The position numbers and the translations under genes were made by a program. The notes beneath the pieces were generated by a model. That model had not been told where the DNA came from. It saw only the letters and a list, made by a program, of their open reading frames with translations, and did not search any database. DNA of 60,000 nucleotides from Bugula neritina (Eukaryota > Bryozoa > Gymnolaemata > Cheilostomatida > Bugulidae), in assembly GCA_964035545.1 (NCBI GenBank), contig OZ037772.1, forward strand, positions 7,178,889 through 7,238,888, given 5' to 3'. Positions 10,340 through 23,545 of this stretch are shown here, in pieces; the stretch's first letter is position 1; every line of letters begins with the position of its first letter.

Positions 10340-13300
10340 ACCAAAAGAGCAGGAATTTATAGCTCTACCTTTCATACCCTGGGAGGAAACATCCACCGAT
10401 GGGTTGGGGCTCTTATTCAACTTACATTTTTCGTTGCCATCAACTGAACAGCCACCACCTGGTGTTCATGCCGTACAAGCTCCGACCACTATGGGCCACT
10501 TTGAATTACCTCAAGTACTGTTAAATAAATTGGCATGGATTACTCTACACACCATCGGCCCGATCAAAATAGTCAGTTTACCGAATGTCGGCGGACCTTC
10601 TCCACTATGAAAAAACTGAAAGTACACATTCCACAGCATTTCACAATTACATTTTGCCCCTGTGGTGTTTGAAGTTTTTATCGTGACTACGTTCTGAAGC
10701 ACCAGCGCACGACTGGATGTTATGTATCTATGAGTACACTTATCTCGAGTTCCGGGATCTTATTCTTTCCCACGTTCCATTGTCATCTCAGAGAGAATTT
10801 CTTCTTTGAGGCTTCCCCATTACTCGGCCAACCGTAGAAATTGGCTCTGACGATATAAATGCATCCCAGGATCCAGTCGGCTCTCCTCCATCCGTCACAG
10901 AGACTCATCCCTGTTATGTAGTAGCTGCTTGTCCCGACCAGAAAGCCTGCAACGTAACCATCAACGTGCCCCTTTCTTCTTCTTCTCCTTCCGTTCCTTC
11001 TTGTAAGAAGAGAGGAAAGACAGAAGCTACTCCTAATCCTATTAAAATTCAAGCTCAAATGGAGAAGTTACAACGATGCTTCCCGTTTTTGCAAGGAAAT
11101 ATGCCAAACAGCTTCAGAGCTTACCCGCCTACAGGAATTACTACGTAGTAGGCAGTCCGTCACTTAAAAAATTAATACTTACAATATATGATCGTACAGG
11201 GATGTCTTCTCCTCACTCCTGGCACAGTTAGTTTAAGGTCATTACTTTCCAGATTCAGGCACTGCTTTATGTTATATATAAACGGTTTCCAGGGGATAGC
11301 TCGAACAGTTTTTGTCTCACATTAATATTTTTACATGAAAAGATAGCTCTTGCATTCCTCTTTCATATACTTTTTTAATTTTTCAATAAAAAATTTTCTG
11401 AGAAAGTTGTTGCATAATAAGTAAAATTTTACACCCTCCATGTTCCACTGCTGTAGCACAGGGGATTCATTTTATAAAGTCTAAAAGTTAAACTTGACAT
11501 TCCTTGATATTTTTTCTCTAATATACTTTCTTTGTTTTTTGAAATTCTGTTCATGTTCTTCACAATTTGGTAAAAACATACACCATTTTTCAAGTTTCAC
11601 TGCAATTTTCTAAATTCTTCATATGGTGGTTCTAGCTACGCTCCTGTGACTAATTATAACATTCCTAGTACGTTTGCCGCTCTGCGCGCTATCACAATAA
11701 CATATAGTACCCTCTCGCACAAATTGGCAATCTATTGGATTTCTGCCAATATAATGTTCTCTTTTTTACATTAGCACTTAGCTGAATCATCTCACTATGT
11801 TACAATAATATATTGAAAATGCCTCAGCACAACATAATTCTTTGTTTGTTTGGCAGAGTTAATTTCAGCTAAATCACTTCACTTTACAGTCTTGTCAGTA
11901 AAGGTCTGTCTATAGTGCAGCAGGTGTACTTTCAGTTTCTCTAATTCACATATGATTATTTTAAGTACATTCTATTCTATAAGATCAATTTAAGGTTTAG
12001 CCCAGTGTTCAGTATCTAATTATTATGCATGTATGTTGTCTTACTGTTGAACAAAAGTTAAAAAGAACTTTACAATTATAGCCATATTTATTATACATAC
12101 GTAGGATTTGCATAATATGTTGACAAAAAAATTGCAACATACTAGGATTGAACCATGACCAACCAACTCCTTGCCGAGGCCCTTAACCTCTGGACCACGC
12201 AGTCATCGTTAAAAAATAGCCAACTATATGAGTAACTATCAATACATAAATATTTTGCGCGCAAATGGGTTATTCCTTATAATTATTAGGCTGTCAATTC
12301 ATGTTGATTAGCAGTGAACTGTTGATAGCCCCTGGTTACTAGCAAAGCTAATGGTTTTGAACAAATAACCCAAAAGTTTAAAAATAAGTAGCTTGCGTAT
12401 TACTAGCTACAAAGACAGGTCTGAAATAGACTGGTAAAGCAAGTTCTTATTGTAGAGTTTGCAGATGTGCTCTAAAATAAAACTTAAACTGTATGCTATT
12501 ACATAAGTATTTGTATGCGAGGGATAAATCGACAATACTGAGTTTCTGGAAAACAACATACTTGAAGTTAACTTTGACAATGGTGTGTTATTTTCATCAT
12601 ACACTAGCACAGGTAGGGCCTATAGCATAAATATCTAATCATATGAATCTTTATGAAGCCCACAGCTCATGTAAGGGTGGCAAATGTAATTTGAAACTAA
12701 AAATTATGTTGCTGCATTGTGTCTAAGGTATATTAGAGAGCAGAATTTAATTTTACTAGCCTACCCCAACGGCATTCTACAATGCAGGTTATATGCTGGC
12801 AGTTGTAATAAGTACTGTCAATAGCAAGGTTACTATCACTGCTAGCTCTGTGCAGTATGTAACCTCTTGAATGATTGCGCCAATTTTAAACTCTTGGAAG
12901 TTGGCCAAGTTATCATATCGCAGCCAGCCACCGGAGACAAAGCATCAGAGCTATTCATATAATATTATACTGATGCACTTGGTAGCAGAGTGGCTAATCT
13001 AATATAGTTCATAGTTCAACACCCTTTACTTTGGGAATACAGCCTCTTTTTTTAGGTTTACCTAACAAAGCATGAAAATATCTAAACTGATATTCTGATA
13101 ATTTAGAGGTAAATTTTGAAAACTAGGTTAATTGCACTTGTTTGCACAACAACAATAATAAAATATATATTATGCAGTATAATAAAAACACACATAACAC
13201 TATATAATATATTATAATGATAATAATATAATATTATAAGTACCATTACTGCATTTTATAACTAGGATGGTTGCCAAAAAAATGTTTCACAAATTCTGTA

Positions 13301-13790
13301 ATTATACATCAAAAATAGAACTAGCTAGGCAGCAGGTTGGAATAGAGTCGATTCCTAAAACATGAAATTTTGATTTGACAATTGTTTTATTTAGGCCAAC
13401 CAACCTAGGAATACAAGATTGGGTTTTAGCTGGCAGTTTATAACATTTAGCTTTTGAGCCAGCAGCACTTGCACTTGTGAAGTATAAGCAAAGTTAGTGA
13501 AGCGAAACTAACAAGCACTGAACTACATTATATCGAGATACAATACTAATCAGGAGCGTATAAATTATGAAAAAAAATGTGGAAGGGAGACTATTTTTCA
13601 ACAAGCGATAACATATACATGAATTAGCTTTTGAAAAAATTAAAAAAGTATATTGGAGAACATAAGTTTCTTTATCTTTTCATATTTTTTTGTTCCTGCG
13701 ACATTCAGCCTGTTCAAGCTATCAGTGGAACATTGTTCATATAGAACGTAAAACAGCTGGCAAAGAGCCAGAAACTGAAAAACATAAGCT
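10340..13790. other. Intergenic, no gene recognised
   Basis: AT-rich sequence with short uninformative open frames. The interval 10340-11150 is less AT-rich than its surroundings and may be the tail of the retroelement or an older insertion; I could not match it to anything. A GTTATAATTGTT-type AT-only patch occurs at 13150-13250. A tRNA-like patch at 12146-12205 is listed separately. Confidence 0.4.
12130..12208 (-). repeat. tRNA-like SINE head (pseudo-tRNA)
   Basis: On the minus strand, TGGTCCAGAGG fits the RNA polymerase III A box and GGTTCAATCCT approximates the B box, with spacing of about 30 bases. A T-rich tract follows. The acceptor stem does not pair convincingly, so this is more likely the tRNA-derived head of a SINE than a working tRNA gene. 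It is not the same family as the copies at 40977, 48103 and 59151. Confidence 0.35.
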
Positions 13791-13799
13791 TTAACTAAC

Positions 13800-14470
13800 T
13801 GTGTACTGCACCCACATTGTAATCGCTGGCGTCAGTTTCCAGGATGTATTTTTTAGCAAAATCAGGGTATGCAAAGATAGGTGTTTTTACCAGGCAATTA
13901 CCCTTGGGTCCACTGCCAGTGGGCCCCCATTGTGGTTAGCCAATTTAAGGGCTGCGCTATCTCCACGGGGTCTAGTATGTACTGCCGGTGGTACCTACTA
14001 GCCCCAGGAAAAGATGTAGTCCTGTGAGATACTGAGGGGTAGCCCAGTTTTCCACTGCCCGCACCTTATCGCAGTCGGGAGCTACACTGTCCCGGCCAAC
14101 AACGTAGCCCAGTTATTTCACCTCCAGCTGTAACAGAGCGCACTTGGAAAGTTTCAGTTTCAGACCGGCTCCTCGAAGCCTCTCGGAAACTTCTCACAAA
14201 TTGCTGAAGTTAGTCGTAAAGTCTGGGGAGATCATGATGATGTCATCAAGGTAGATGAGCAAGGTTTCTCAGTGCAGCTCACTGAGAACCTACTCCATGA
14301 GTCTTTAAAACACTGCCAGAGCTGAGGTGAACCCAAATGGTAACAGCTTCCATTTCCAGAGCCCATCACTGGTGATGAACTCGGCCTTGTCCTGAGCATC
14401 AGGACTGAGAGGCACCTGCACGTGCCCGCTCAGCAATTCTAGCGTACTGAAGTACTTGCTACCGGCCAGA
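13800..14470 (-). pseudogene. Ty3/gypsy copy 3: RT and RNase H remnants
   Basis: Minus-strand reading gives the RT-to-RNase H part of the same lineage as copies 1 and 2. A connection region lies at about 14040-13950. The start of RNase H (a TLILLKNTSWKL-like decay of the DFAKKY...D block) lies at 13930-13800. Recognisable retroelement sequence stops at about 13800, so the copy is 3'-truncated inside RNase H, and no integrase follows. RT blocks at 14470-14100 are broken by stops. Confidence 0.55.
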
Positions 14471-14799
14471 GTGTCTAGCGACTCATCAATACAGGAAGGA
14501 ACATGTGTCCTGTATGGTAACGCTGTTCAACTTGTGGTAATCCACACAAAATTGCCAGCTCCCATGTGTCTTCCGTGGGCAGGCTCTATCAGGTCACGGT
14601 CGGGAAGGTTGTGGACTTACCGGCTCACCTCCTTCTCTCTCTCCCAGCCCAACCCGCAGCTAGCTTGCTGGATTGGGACCATTTTTGCAGCCAGAGGAAT
14701 TTCATGATGGATAGTCTTGGTCAAGCTCATGTCATGGTGCCCCCTGTTGAACACGTCTTTGTCCTCACTAAGTAACTGCAACATTATCAGGCGTTCCCT

Positions 14800-15070
14800 G
14801 TTATTCCCGCATTCCTCTCAAGGATAGCGTCTTCCTTGAGCTGGCTGACGATAAATGCCTTACTAATTGCCTAATATCGGATTCTACCAGCAAGCTTATT
14901 GATGCCAAAAAAAAATCAATGACCTGTCCGCCAACATGCCATAATTCCCAGGCCGCCTGGTCTTTTATGCTGAGTGTGTCAAAGAGTCGGCGTCTCAAAA
15001 GGTTCGTAGTACATCCTGAATTCAGCAAGATGGTAGCAGCTCTGCCCGCTATTTTGTCTAGCAAGAAATG
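14800..15070 (-). pseudogene. Ty3/gypsy copy 3: protease remnant
   Basis: A minus-strand frame contains AATILLNSGCTTNLLRRRLFD at about 15045-14985, parallel to SLLDTWCTTNFLNRHLFD in copy 2. The catalytic D is N here while the following S-G is kept. In copy 2 the D-T is kept and the G is lost, so the two copies were inactivated independently at the same motif. Confidence 0.6.
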
Positions 15071-16400
15071 GCTGCTGCCATAGAGTTGTATTTTAATTCT
15101 CTAAGCGCTCTCGACCTTTACATGTAACACTTCTGGAGCCTTGAGTTTGGGCGAGGCCTGCGTCCAACGGCTACGAGATGGTCTCAGAGGTTGCAGAGGC
15201 ACATTTGCAAACTTAGGAATCTGCCTTACCTCTTTATCAGACCACTTTTTTGCAGCCCGTTAATATGTTTCTGACGTGGCCAGGTTGAGTGGAGCAACAG
15301 GCCTGTCATACGGCTTGCCAGTCCTTTTTGGCACCTGCCATTTGATTGGGGGCGCTCTTGACATCCTTGGGGATTTTAAATAGCTTTCCCTTAACCAGTG
15401 ATTTACCTTTGGCCCGCGACTGGCAAATGAGGCTTTGGGCTGAGGTGGCTTAACTCCTGTTGCAAGAGTTACAGACACTCCCTGCGAAGACGTCTGCAAC
15501 TACCGCATTCTCAACATGCAGTACCTCATTTGATGGCAAAGTCTGCTTCGATCTCTTAAGTCTCTGAGCGGGCCAGCTTTTTAGAACTGTGCCAGTGCTA
15601 CCACTAAGTATTTTGATACCTCCAAAATGTAAGCTGGTTCAGCGGCTAAAGAAGGGCTTGCAGTGACGGCTATTTCAGTGGTCAGTTCAGACTCGGGTGG
15701 GTCCCGTAACTTCGTCCCAATCTGTTGAGAGCTCAAACGTCTCCTGTGTAACTGTTTACCTTGCAAATTAGCCTCACTTTGTTTTGCCTGTTTTTACCAG
15801 GAAATGGTGGTAGAATTTTAGGTCACCCAATGATTGCACAGTGACATCGTAGGTGTAACACTCCCGGTTTGTCGGTGACAATTCGCTATGTGCGGTTTGT
15901 GCCAACAGTTTGACTGTGGCTGCCTGCTCTTGCAAGGGTGTGCACGATTTGCGTCACAACCCTTGACAGCGAACCCTCGTGTCAATAGCTGATAGGCCAA
16001 ATTGGGCTCATAGGGCAGCAAAAATGCTTTGGACATCGATTCTCAACCACAGTTGCAAGAGTACAGCCCCAGGTGGCCACTTAAAGACAGTCACCAAGTA
16101 GCTAAACTCTTGAAGAAATTGTTCAAAATCTTCATTAACATTAGAGACGGGGCTTTCATAAAGTGTCTGTCACCAGATATTTTGCTGTCTGCCTCCTCAC
16201 CCGCAGTATCGGATTATTCTTACTCTCAAGAATTTTGGGCTCACCTTCAAAAGGGTTTGCAGCCTTTGTCGGTTTTGCGGGCTTCGACAGTTGTTCCGTT
16301 TCTTCACTGACAGCTTCTCTTTTGGCACTTTACTGTCCAGCTTTAGCCATCTATAATCCTTTTTCCAACCAGAGTAGTAGCAGTTGTATCTGCACACAAT
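15070..16400 (-). pseudogene. Ty3/gypsy copy 3: decayed gag and nucleocapsid region
   Basis: In minus-strand frames, fragments such as EQFLQEFS and AQFGLSAIDTRV (about 16130-15950) match the capsid blocks at 590-790. They are interrupted by stops and frame changes. Plus-strand open frames in the same interval (for example 16163-16666) are antisense shadows. Confidence 0.5.
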
Positions 16401-16800
16401 TATCTCACCGCTGCTACCACTTTTCTAGTTTTGCAGAGCACTACCACTGTGGGTTATATTCGGTGTTTGCACTGCTAGAGCATAACCTTTATTCGAGGTT
16501 TGCTGGAGAGAACCGAGTAGTTGTTATGGTTGAAGGAATAGATATATTTGAAACACTAATTATAAAAGACTACATCAATGTGAAGAAATATATAAGACAG
16601 AGATTCAATATAGTAGTGAGCTCTATAACACGTCTAAAAACGTTTAATGAGTCAGGGCGTTTGTGAGGCCCGCCTTATAAGGGAAGTCTGTCTTTGGATT
16701 GGCTGGTATGTTCCGACGATGGGAACCCTGTGCACCTACTGCAGAGAGTGCGGTATTTTACAACGTTAGCCCGAGCATTACAAAGGGAATGTTATAATAC
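16401..16800 (-). repeat. Primer-binding site and 5' LTR of Ty3/gypsy copy 3
   Basis: Minus-strand GTGGTAGCAGCGGTGAGATA (16420-16401) matches the primer-binding-site region seen at 400-418. The sequence beyond it up to about 16800 is the expected place of the 5' LTR, roughly 380 bp. The outer edge near 16790 (minus TATAACATTCCC) lacks a clean TG, so the boundary is approximate. Confidence 0.5.
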
Positions 16801-17295
16801 CTATATGACTATAATTTACACTTAAGCTTTGCGTGTAAGTGTTTATGTGTCTGATGAATGAAGAGGCATACATGTCCTATGCCATTACAATACTAGAGTT
16901 ATGGGAAGTAGTCATGTGCTGCTGTAGTTAGGATATAGTTATACTAGCAGAGTAGCAAGTAGAGCAGTAAACAGAATGAAGTTTCATTTCATTCTCCCAA
17001 TCATTTTATGGCCTTTGTATTATGTAACGTGATTATATTACAATGCACTCTGACATTAAAATAGGTCGAACTTGTATATATACAGAAACTACATTACTGT
17101 TGACCTTACAATATTGGCAGTGGATAGGGTCACCAGTTTTTCAAACACTGCTTTTTAGTATCTATAACTAATTTCCCCGGATCTTAGTTATAATACTTGT
17201 TTCGTTGCAAAAAAACAACTAAGTTAAACATATTAACTGGTTAACAATATATCTAAATCTCTCTGAGTGTAAGCTGCAGAATATGGTATGAGAAA

Positions 17296-17474
<179 letters not shown>

Positions 17475-17905
17475 ATACAGAGAGATAGGGAGAAAGAAGC
17501 CACATGTGTACATGTTAGCACAGACAGACACACAGTGACTATTTTCAAACTGTATATAGACTCCAGAGTAAGCTATTGACACTGTGAATAAAATATGGTT
17601 TCTACTCACCTTTGTATGCAATGATGCAGTAGCTATAGTAGGTGGTTATACTGGAACAGTAAGTGGTGGACTGATGCAGTGGGTAGTTAGTAGTTGGTTA
17701 TAATATTGCGGTAAGCAGTTAAGTGAGCGGAGGGCAGGGGGAGTAACAGGAAGTTTCATTTTGTCAGTTTTATAGCCTTTGTTCTTATCATAATTATGTA
17801 ATAACAGTGTGCTACAACATAACCTCTGATTACAAAGGAATTTCAAGTGTGGGAGTTCCTTAGGTTAAACATGCATCTAAACTGAGTATGCATAAAATAA
17901 TATTA

Positions 17906-17909
<4 letters not shown>

Positions 17910-17941
<32 letters not shown>

Positions 17942-17943
17942 TA

Positions 17944-18024
<81 letters not shown>
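17910..18024. repeat. (TA)n microsatellite, tract 1
   Basis: About 115 bp of alternating TA with GTACATATATATGTA interruptions near 17937-17951. The right edge continues into the unit TTTAAATATATCTTTACGAG, which recurs at the right edge of tract 2. Confidence 0.95.
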
Positions 18025-18850
<826 letters not shown>

Positions 18851-18859
18851 CTTTATACT

Positions 18860-20165
18860 GAACCCATTGCAAATGATAGCAGAAGAAGTTACCTATAGTC
18901 ACCAGTTTTATGACATAGTATTTACTTACTTTGCTCTAGCAACACTGATTAACCTCCGTATCATTATTGTAATCTGGTAGAATTACTGCCTTAAGTTGGA
19001 GATGAGAAAATCATGTTGTTCAACTGCTTAGCACTAAAACTCAGGCGATGCTAAGCAATACTACAGAATGTTTTATTATCAATAATATAAAGAGGATGCA
19101 AATATGGCTACAACAAACAAAGGGAACTAGGGCTATACTTTAAAACTATAATTATAGTAAAATTACACAAACGACTGGGTGAAAAGAACAAATTAAAGCC
19201 AGTTACTGAATGCGAGTTGAAACTATTACAAACTAACACGACAGTGTAGATACTACTCTCTAATAAAAAGTGGTTAGAAATATGTCTCTATTATTTAAGT
19301 TGCCTTTATACCTTCACGATTTCAGTCAGAAATACAATTTGGCCGAGTTGAAATTTCTCAGAGTTGCATTGCATTGTAAAAGCCACTCGTAAAATTTTTG
19401 TACTGTGATAATGTAATCGGTCATTTTCAGAATAATACTCAAAAGGAGTAATAACCTTTTGTAAACGTTGTTATTTATTTGTGACTTTGGCAATATGATG
19501 ACATACTCATATGTTAATAATTATATTGCCTACGCTTTCTCAGGTATTGCTTTTATGCTGTCAACTTCCCCAATTCACAATGTTTACAAAGGGCATCAAA
19601 TAGCGATTAGCCGAGTTAGATCTCAATTTTAGAAAGTGTGCATCCGCATGGATATGATTTTAATGATTTCCAGTTTGACTATAAAGGGGTACCAGGACAA
19701 ACATTATTAATTGAAACTTAGCACTTTTTTTCAGCAGAGGTATATAAACGCAACTTTACACATTCTGAAATCTTCTAGTGATTTCGACGCAAACGTGACA
19801 GCCATATAGTAAAATTCATGTATTGCAAAAACATGAAATGATAAGCAAATTTCAGGAAAGACTAACCTCCAGGCTTGAGTCCTAACAAGAGTGCTTGTTA
19901 TGCAATAAAACATTTTAGAGCACACTCAAAACCAATTACCTTATCTTCAAAGATCTAGATAACAAGACACTATAGAATTTCTGCAAAAGCAAATAGTTCA
20001 CCACAAATTCATTTCAACTCAGCATTACTTTGAGTAGCCCTTATACTTGCTATATCTAGAAAATCATCTCAAAGTGGGTGTCAGAGAATTGACCAATCCT
20101 GGTGCTTGTAGCATAAGTAAACCAATTGTACAAGTTCATAAGATTCTATACTAGGTATAATTGCT
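18860..20165. repeat. Dispersed repeat family R1, copy 1
   Basis: Blocks shared with 20745-21510 and 41700-42535 occur in the same order: a TATGACATAGTATTTACTTA-type block with a GCAACACTG...TTAACC segment, then GCTAAGCAATACT, then GGCTACAACAAACAA, and near the end AATTGACCAATCCTGGTG. Identity is moderate by eye, so the family is old. No open frame or terminal repeat is visible. Type of element unknown. Confidence 0.6.
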
Positions 20166-20744
20166 GCGCATTAGATTTAGAGCATGTGCTACAAATGCTA
20201 TTTATAGCAGTCTTTCATAGTTTCTGCATTGTATTTAGTTATAGCTGAGTGTTTTATTTCAATCCCAAAATGAAAAGGTTGTTTTACTAATGACTGCAAG
20301 AAAGTTGCTTTGAAATTTTTGAAAAACACGGCATAAAGTTCTTGGTACATGATAGTAGGTCATACAGAGTTGTTTATGAAATGTAGGGAAGATATTGTTA
20401 ACAAAATTAGAACATTTCTACACTTTATATCATATTTTTGCTGAAGTTTTGCCAACCCCGAAAAATACTCATGCAAAATTATGGCAGTCTTCGTACCCTT
20501 TTTTTTACAGAAAGTTGGTATAAAATGTTTTGTGGAACATATTTCCAATAACTTTTTTATTTATAGGAGACAAAAATGGCGTTGTCTAGATATATTTTTT
20601 ATGAAATTAGTGTTCAAATAATTAAATGAATTGAATAGATTTTTAGCAAACAACATAACAATATTATCCGTTTACTAATATTTATCACAATCAAATTTTG
20701 AATGTTTGTACATCTTTCTAGGACATAAGGAAAACTCATTTGGG

Positions 20745-21510
20745 TTTAGGAGAGTCTAATTAAAACAGAGGAAAACAATTCTGATAGCAGAATAAATTGT
20801 CCATAATCAAAAATTGTATGATATATAGTATTTACTTTGGTATAGCAATACTGTTTAACACTGTATCAGTATGCTAATATGAAATGACAAAATTAGCAAA
20901 TTTACAGTTTCAGAGTACAAAAACAGGTTACTTTATAACTGTTTGGTGCTAGATCCTATAGGGATATTTAGCAATACTCTGTCATGTTTAGTCATCAATA
21001 TAATAAATATTATATACTATGGCTACACTGAACAATTTTAGCAAGAACTGTATATATGTTAAAATAACTTTCATGTTAAAACCACAGAAAAGACTGTATG
21101 GGTAAGAGTAACTAAATAAAACAAGTTACTGCATATGCATATGTTGCAGCCATAACATTTTAGCATTGCAAATATATTATGATAAGTAAATTCCAGAGCA
21201 CAGTTACTTTTATGCTCAAGTACGTATGAGTGTGCTTGATGGGTAATAAAACATTTTAGAGCATCCTAGTAACCAATTATCTTATCTTCAAAGCGCTACG
21301 TGACAATGCAGTGTTTCATTCTAACAAAGACAATAATTTCACTATACATTCATTTCAACTTAGCCTTACTTTGAGTAGCCATTACTTGCTACATCCAGGA
21401 AAGCATCTCAATGTAGGTGTCAAAGGACTGACTAATCCTGGTGTATAATTGTACTGCAAGCCATTACATTTTCAAGTTCATAAGATTGTATACTGGATTG
21501 TGGTGCATTA
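20745..21510. repeat. Dispersed repeat family R1, copy 2
   Basis: Same block order as copy 1 but shorter: GATAGCAGAA..., ATAGCAATACTGTTTAACACT, TTTAGCAATACTCTGTCATG, ATGGCTACACTGAACAA, and a closing GACTGACTAATCCTGGTGT. The stretch 20165-20745 between copies 1 and 2 and the stretch 21510-22550 show no recognised feature. Confidence 0.6.
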
Positions 21511-22554
21511 CAAGTGTATTACAGCAAACTTCTGTTCTTCTGGAAAGTTGTAAGCTGAGTGTCCACTTTTAATCTCAAAAATGGTTGTTAGATTACTGAC
21601 AGCAGAGAAATATCTTAACTGTGTTTGAGAGACGTTTATGTTGTCAATAGTAGCTACATTAGAATTTTTTTGTTTAGTCTTGAATATTACTTGGATAAAT
21701 ATTTTAAAATTTATATTTGAAATATCATATAAAACTTTATCTGTAGTGCTATAACTGCTTTTTATAGTTTATTTTTGTAATATTTGCTCATAGTTTTTGA
21801 ACCATGACATCATTAAACCACACAAAATAATAAATTTCAATATTCATATTATACCACATTGATTAGAAAACAATATATCTGCCAACATTGTCAGCTGAGA
21901 GGTGAAAATAGATGATTTAATAACACTGGTTTACAAATTTTTTTTTCTAAATCTTGCATACATTTCATGCTATATCATATAGCAACAGTCCTACAGAGTT
22001 GTTGACAAAATGATGGAACAACTTTGTTGGCAACGTTTCTAAAAACATTGTTTGATATCTATAACATATTATGTCTACACTTTATAGTATATTGATGTTG
22101 GCTCATAACAATTTATACCGGCAGCACTACACACTTATGCAGCATTATGCAAATATTTATTTTTTGTGCTTAAATAATGTTGGTAGGACATTTTATAAAA
22201 CATCAATTTTCAAATATTGGGGAGACAATATGATGGCGTCTGTAATTGAATACTGCAGCTACGTTAGTGTCAACAACTATGAAGCAATATTTAAACATGT
22301 CCTCTATGTTTTTCTTCAATTCTTTTTACAATACTTAAGTTATAAAAATGCATTTTGCATCACTATTAGCAAACTTTAATCAATATCAAAAAACATTTTA
22401 ATGTTTATAATTTTCCAGTCTTTTAAAAATTGTAAATGGGTCATTTTACTTAATTTAGTACACACTCAAAATTTCCAGTTTTAGCTATTTTCCCAATTTA
22501 GCTGCTAATATATATGAGTTTTCGCTTAAAACTAAAAGCATATCAATAAATACA

Positions 22555-22710
22555 TTTAAACAGTCAAGGTTATTTTTTCGTAACGGTCGAGTTAGATATT
22601 CTTATTTCTAAACAAGAAGACACTTTCCAACTTTCTGGTAACCTTGGATACTGCAAATCATGCATGGCCCATATCACCCGGGTGGTTCATATCACCCAGG
22701 TTTCCCCTAC
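22555..22710 (-). mobile_element. Terminal fragment of the GATATGG-type TIR element
   Basis: Reads, in reverse, like the left end of the full element at 32007-32954: AACAAGAAGACACTTTCCAA, GGTAACCTTGGATACTGCAA and the terminal CACCCAGGTTTCCCCTAC all match. Only about 150 bp is present. It runs straight into a (TA)n tract at 22726-22785. Confidence 0.7.
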
Positions 22711-22715
22711 ATATA

Positions 22716-22725
<10 letters not shown>

Positions 22726-22785
<60 letters not shown>
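22726..22785. repeat. (TA)n microsatellite at a TIR-element end
   Basis: About 60 bp of pure TA directly after ACATATAAACA at the outer end of the TIR-element fragment. The same arrangement is seen at 31445-32006. Confidence 0.9.
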
Positions 22786-22788
<3 letters not shown>

Positions 22789-22973
22789 AAATGAGTGTTT
22801 ATAAAACGTTACTAGAGTGCTCTATAGAAATAAATCTAGAGCATAAACATTAGAAGAAATAAAATGAGATTTGATTAATATAATGGCATTTATTACTAGT
22901 AGTTTCGTACACAAAAACAATCTGCACTCGTCAGATAAATTTGCCACTATGATTGCTTACAACTATAAAATCA

Positions 22974-23545
22974 TGTTTGTTTGTTTGTTTGTTTGGTTTA
23001 TTTCATCAAAGGTATTTAATAACACAAGGACATTAGAAAATGCCAAGGAGGCGATGATGAGGCCCATTGCGCTATAGCCTAGCTAGTCATGCGCGGGCCA
23101 ACACGAGCTGACAGCGACTCTATCCAGAAAAATACAAAAAAAATACAACTATTCTAACAGATAAAGCCTCAACTTCCTCCCAAATTCATTAGGGTTGCTA
23201 ATTGACCGTAAAGGGATTGGCAGTTCATTCCATAGTGCCACCTCCTGATAACAGTTTCTTCTGTGACCTGCTGCTGTTTGAGAGTGAGGAAGGGGGAGAT
23301 TTATGAATGATTGACGTGTATTGATAGAGTGAGTGGGAAAAAAATTGTCAGAGTAGAAAAAAGAATGAGCTTTCTTTAACACTTTAAAACGGTAAATCTG
23401 GTATATTGAGAGAACTTTATGCTTAGTAAATATGCTGTATAAGCTATTGAAACTTTTTGTGGGCCAGAAATGCAGCAGTTACACTACAAATTACTCTTTA
23501 ATTGCAATAGCTTCAAAAGAAATATATTAGCAAGCTTCTGAATGT
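22974..23545 (-). pseudogene. 5'-truncated LINE, C-terminal end of reverse transcriptase frame
   Basis: Minus-strand frame 23382-23149 ends with SINTRQSFINLPLPHSQTA, then a cysteine/arginine segment, VALWNELPIPLR and FGRKLRLYLLE plus stop. This is the familiar C-terminal tail of non-LTR retrotransposon ORF2 proteins (the R..F..RGA.LWN.LP pattern). Upstream to about 23545 the homologous helices are present but out of frame. After the stop about 150 bp of 3' UTR leads to (CAAA)n at 22996-22974 on the minus strand, a typical LINE 3' tail. Dead 5'-truncated copy. Confidence 0.7.

Noticed and set aside
10311-10610. 99-codon plus-strand frame after integrase copy 2
   Set aside because: Only its first residues continue the integrase; the rest has no similarity I can name and no splice or start signals.
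11640-11720. TATAACATTCC-containing patch as a solo LTR of the Ty3/gypsy family
   Set aside because: Similarity to the edge at 16790 is limited to about a dozen bases, so it cannot be told from chance.
12960-13035. tRNA-like GGTAGCAGAGTGGCTAA ... AGTTCAACACC
   Set aside because: A- and B-box likeness is partial and the acceptor stem cannot be formed by eye; not enough to call.
16163-16666. 167-codon plus-strand open frame
   Set aside because: It lies antisense over the LTR, primer-binding site and gag region of Ty3/gypsy copy 3 and has no recognisable domain.
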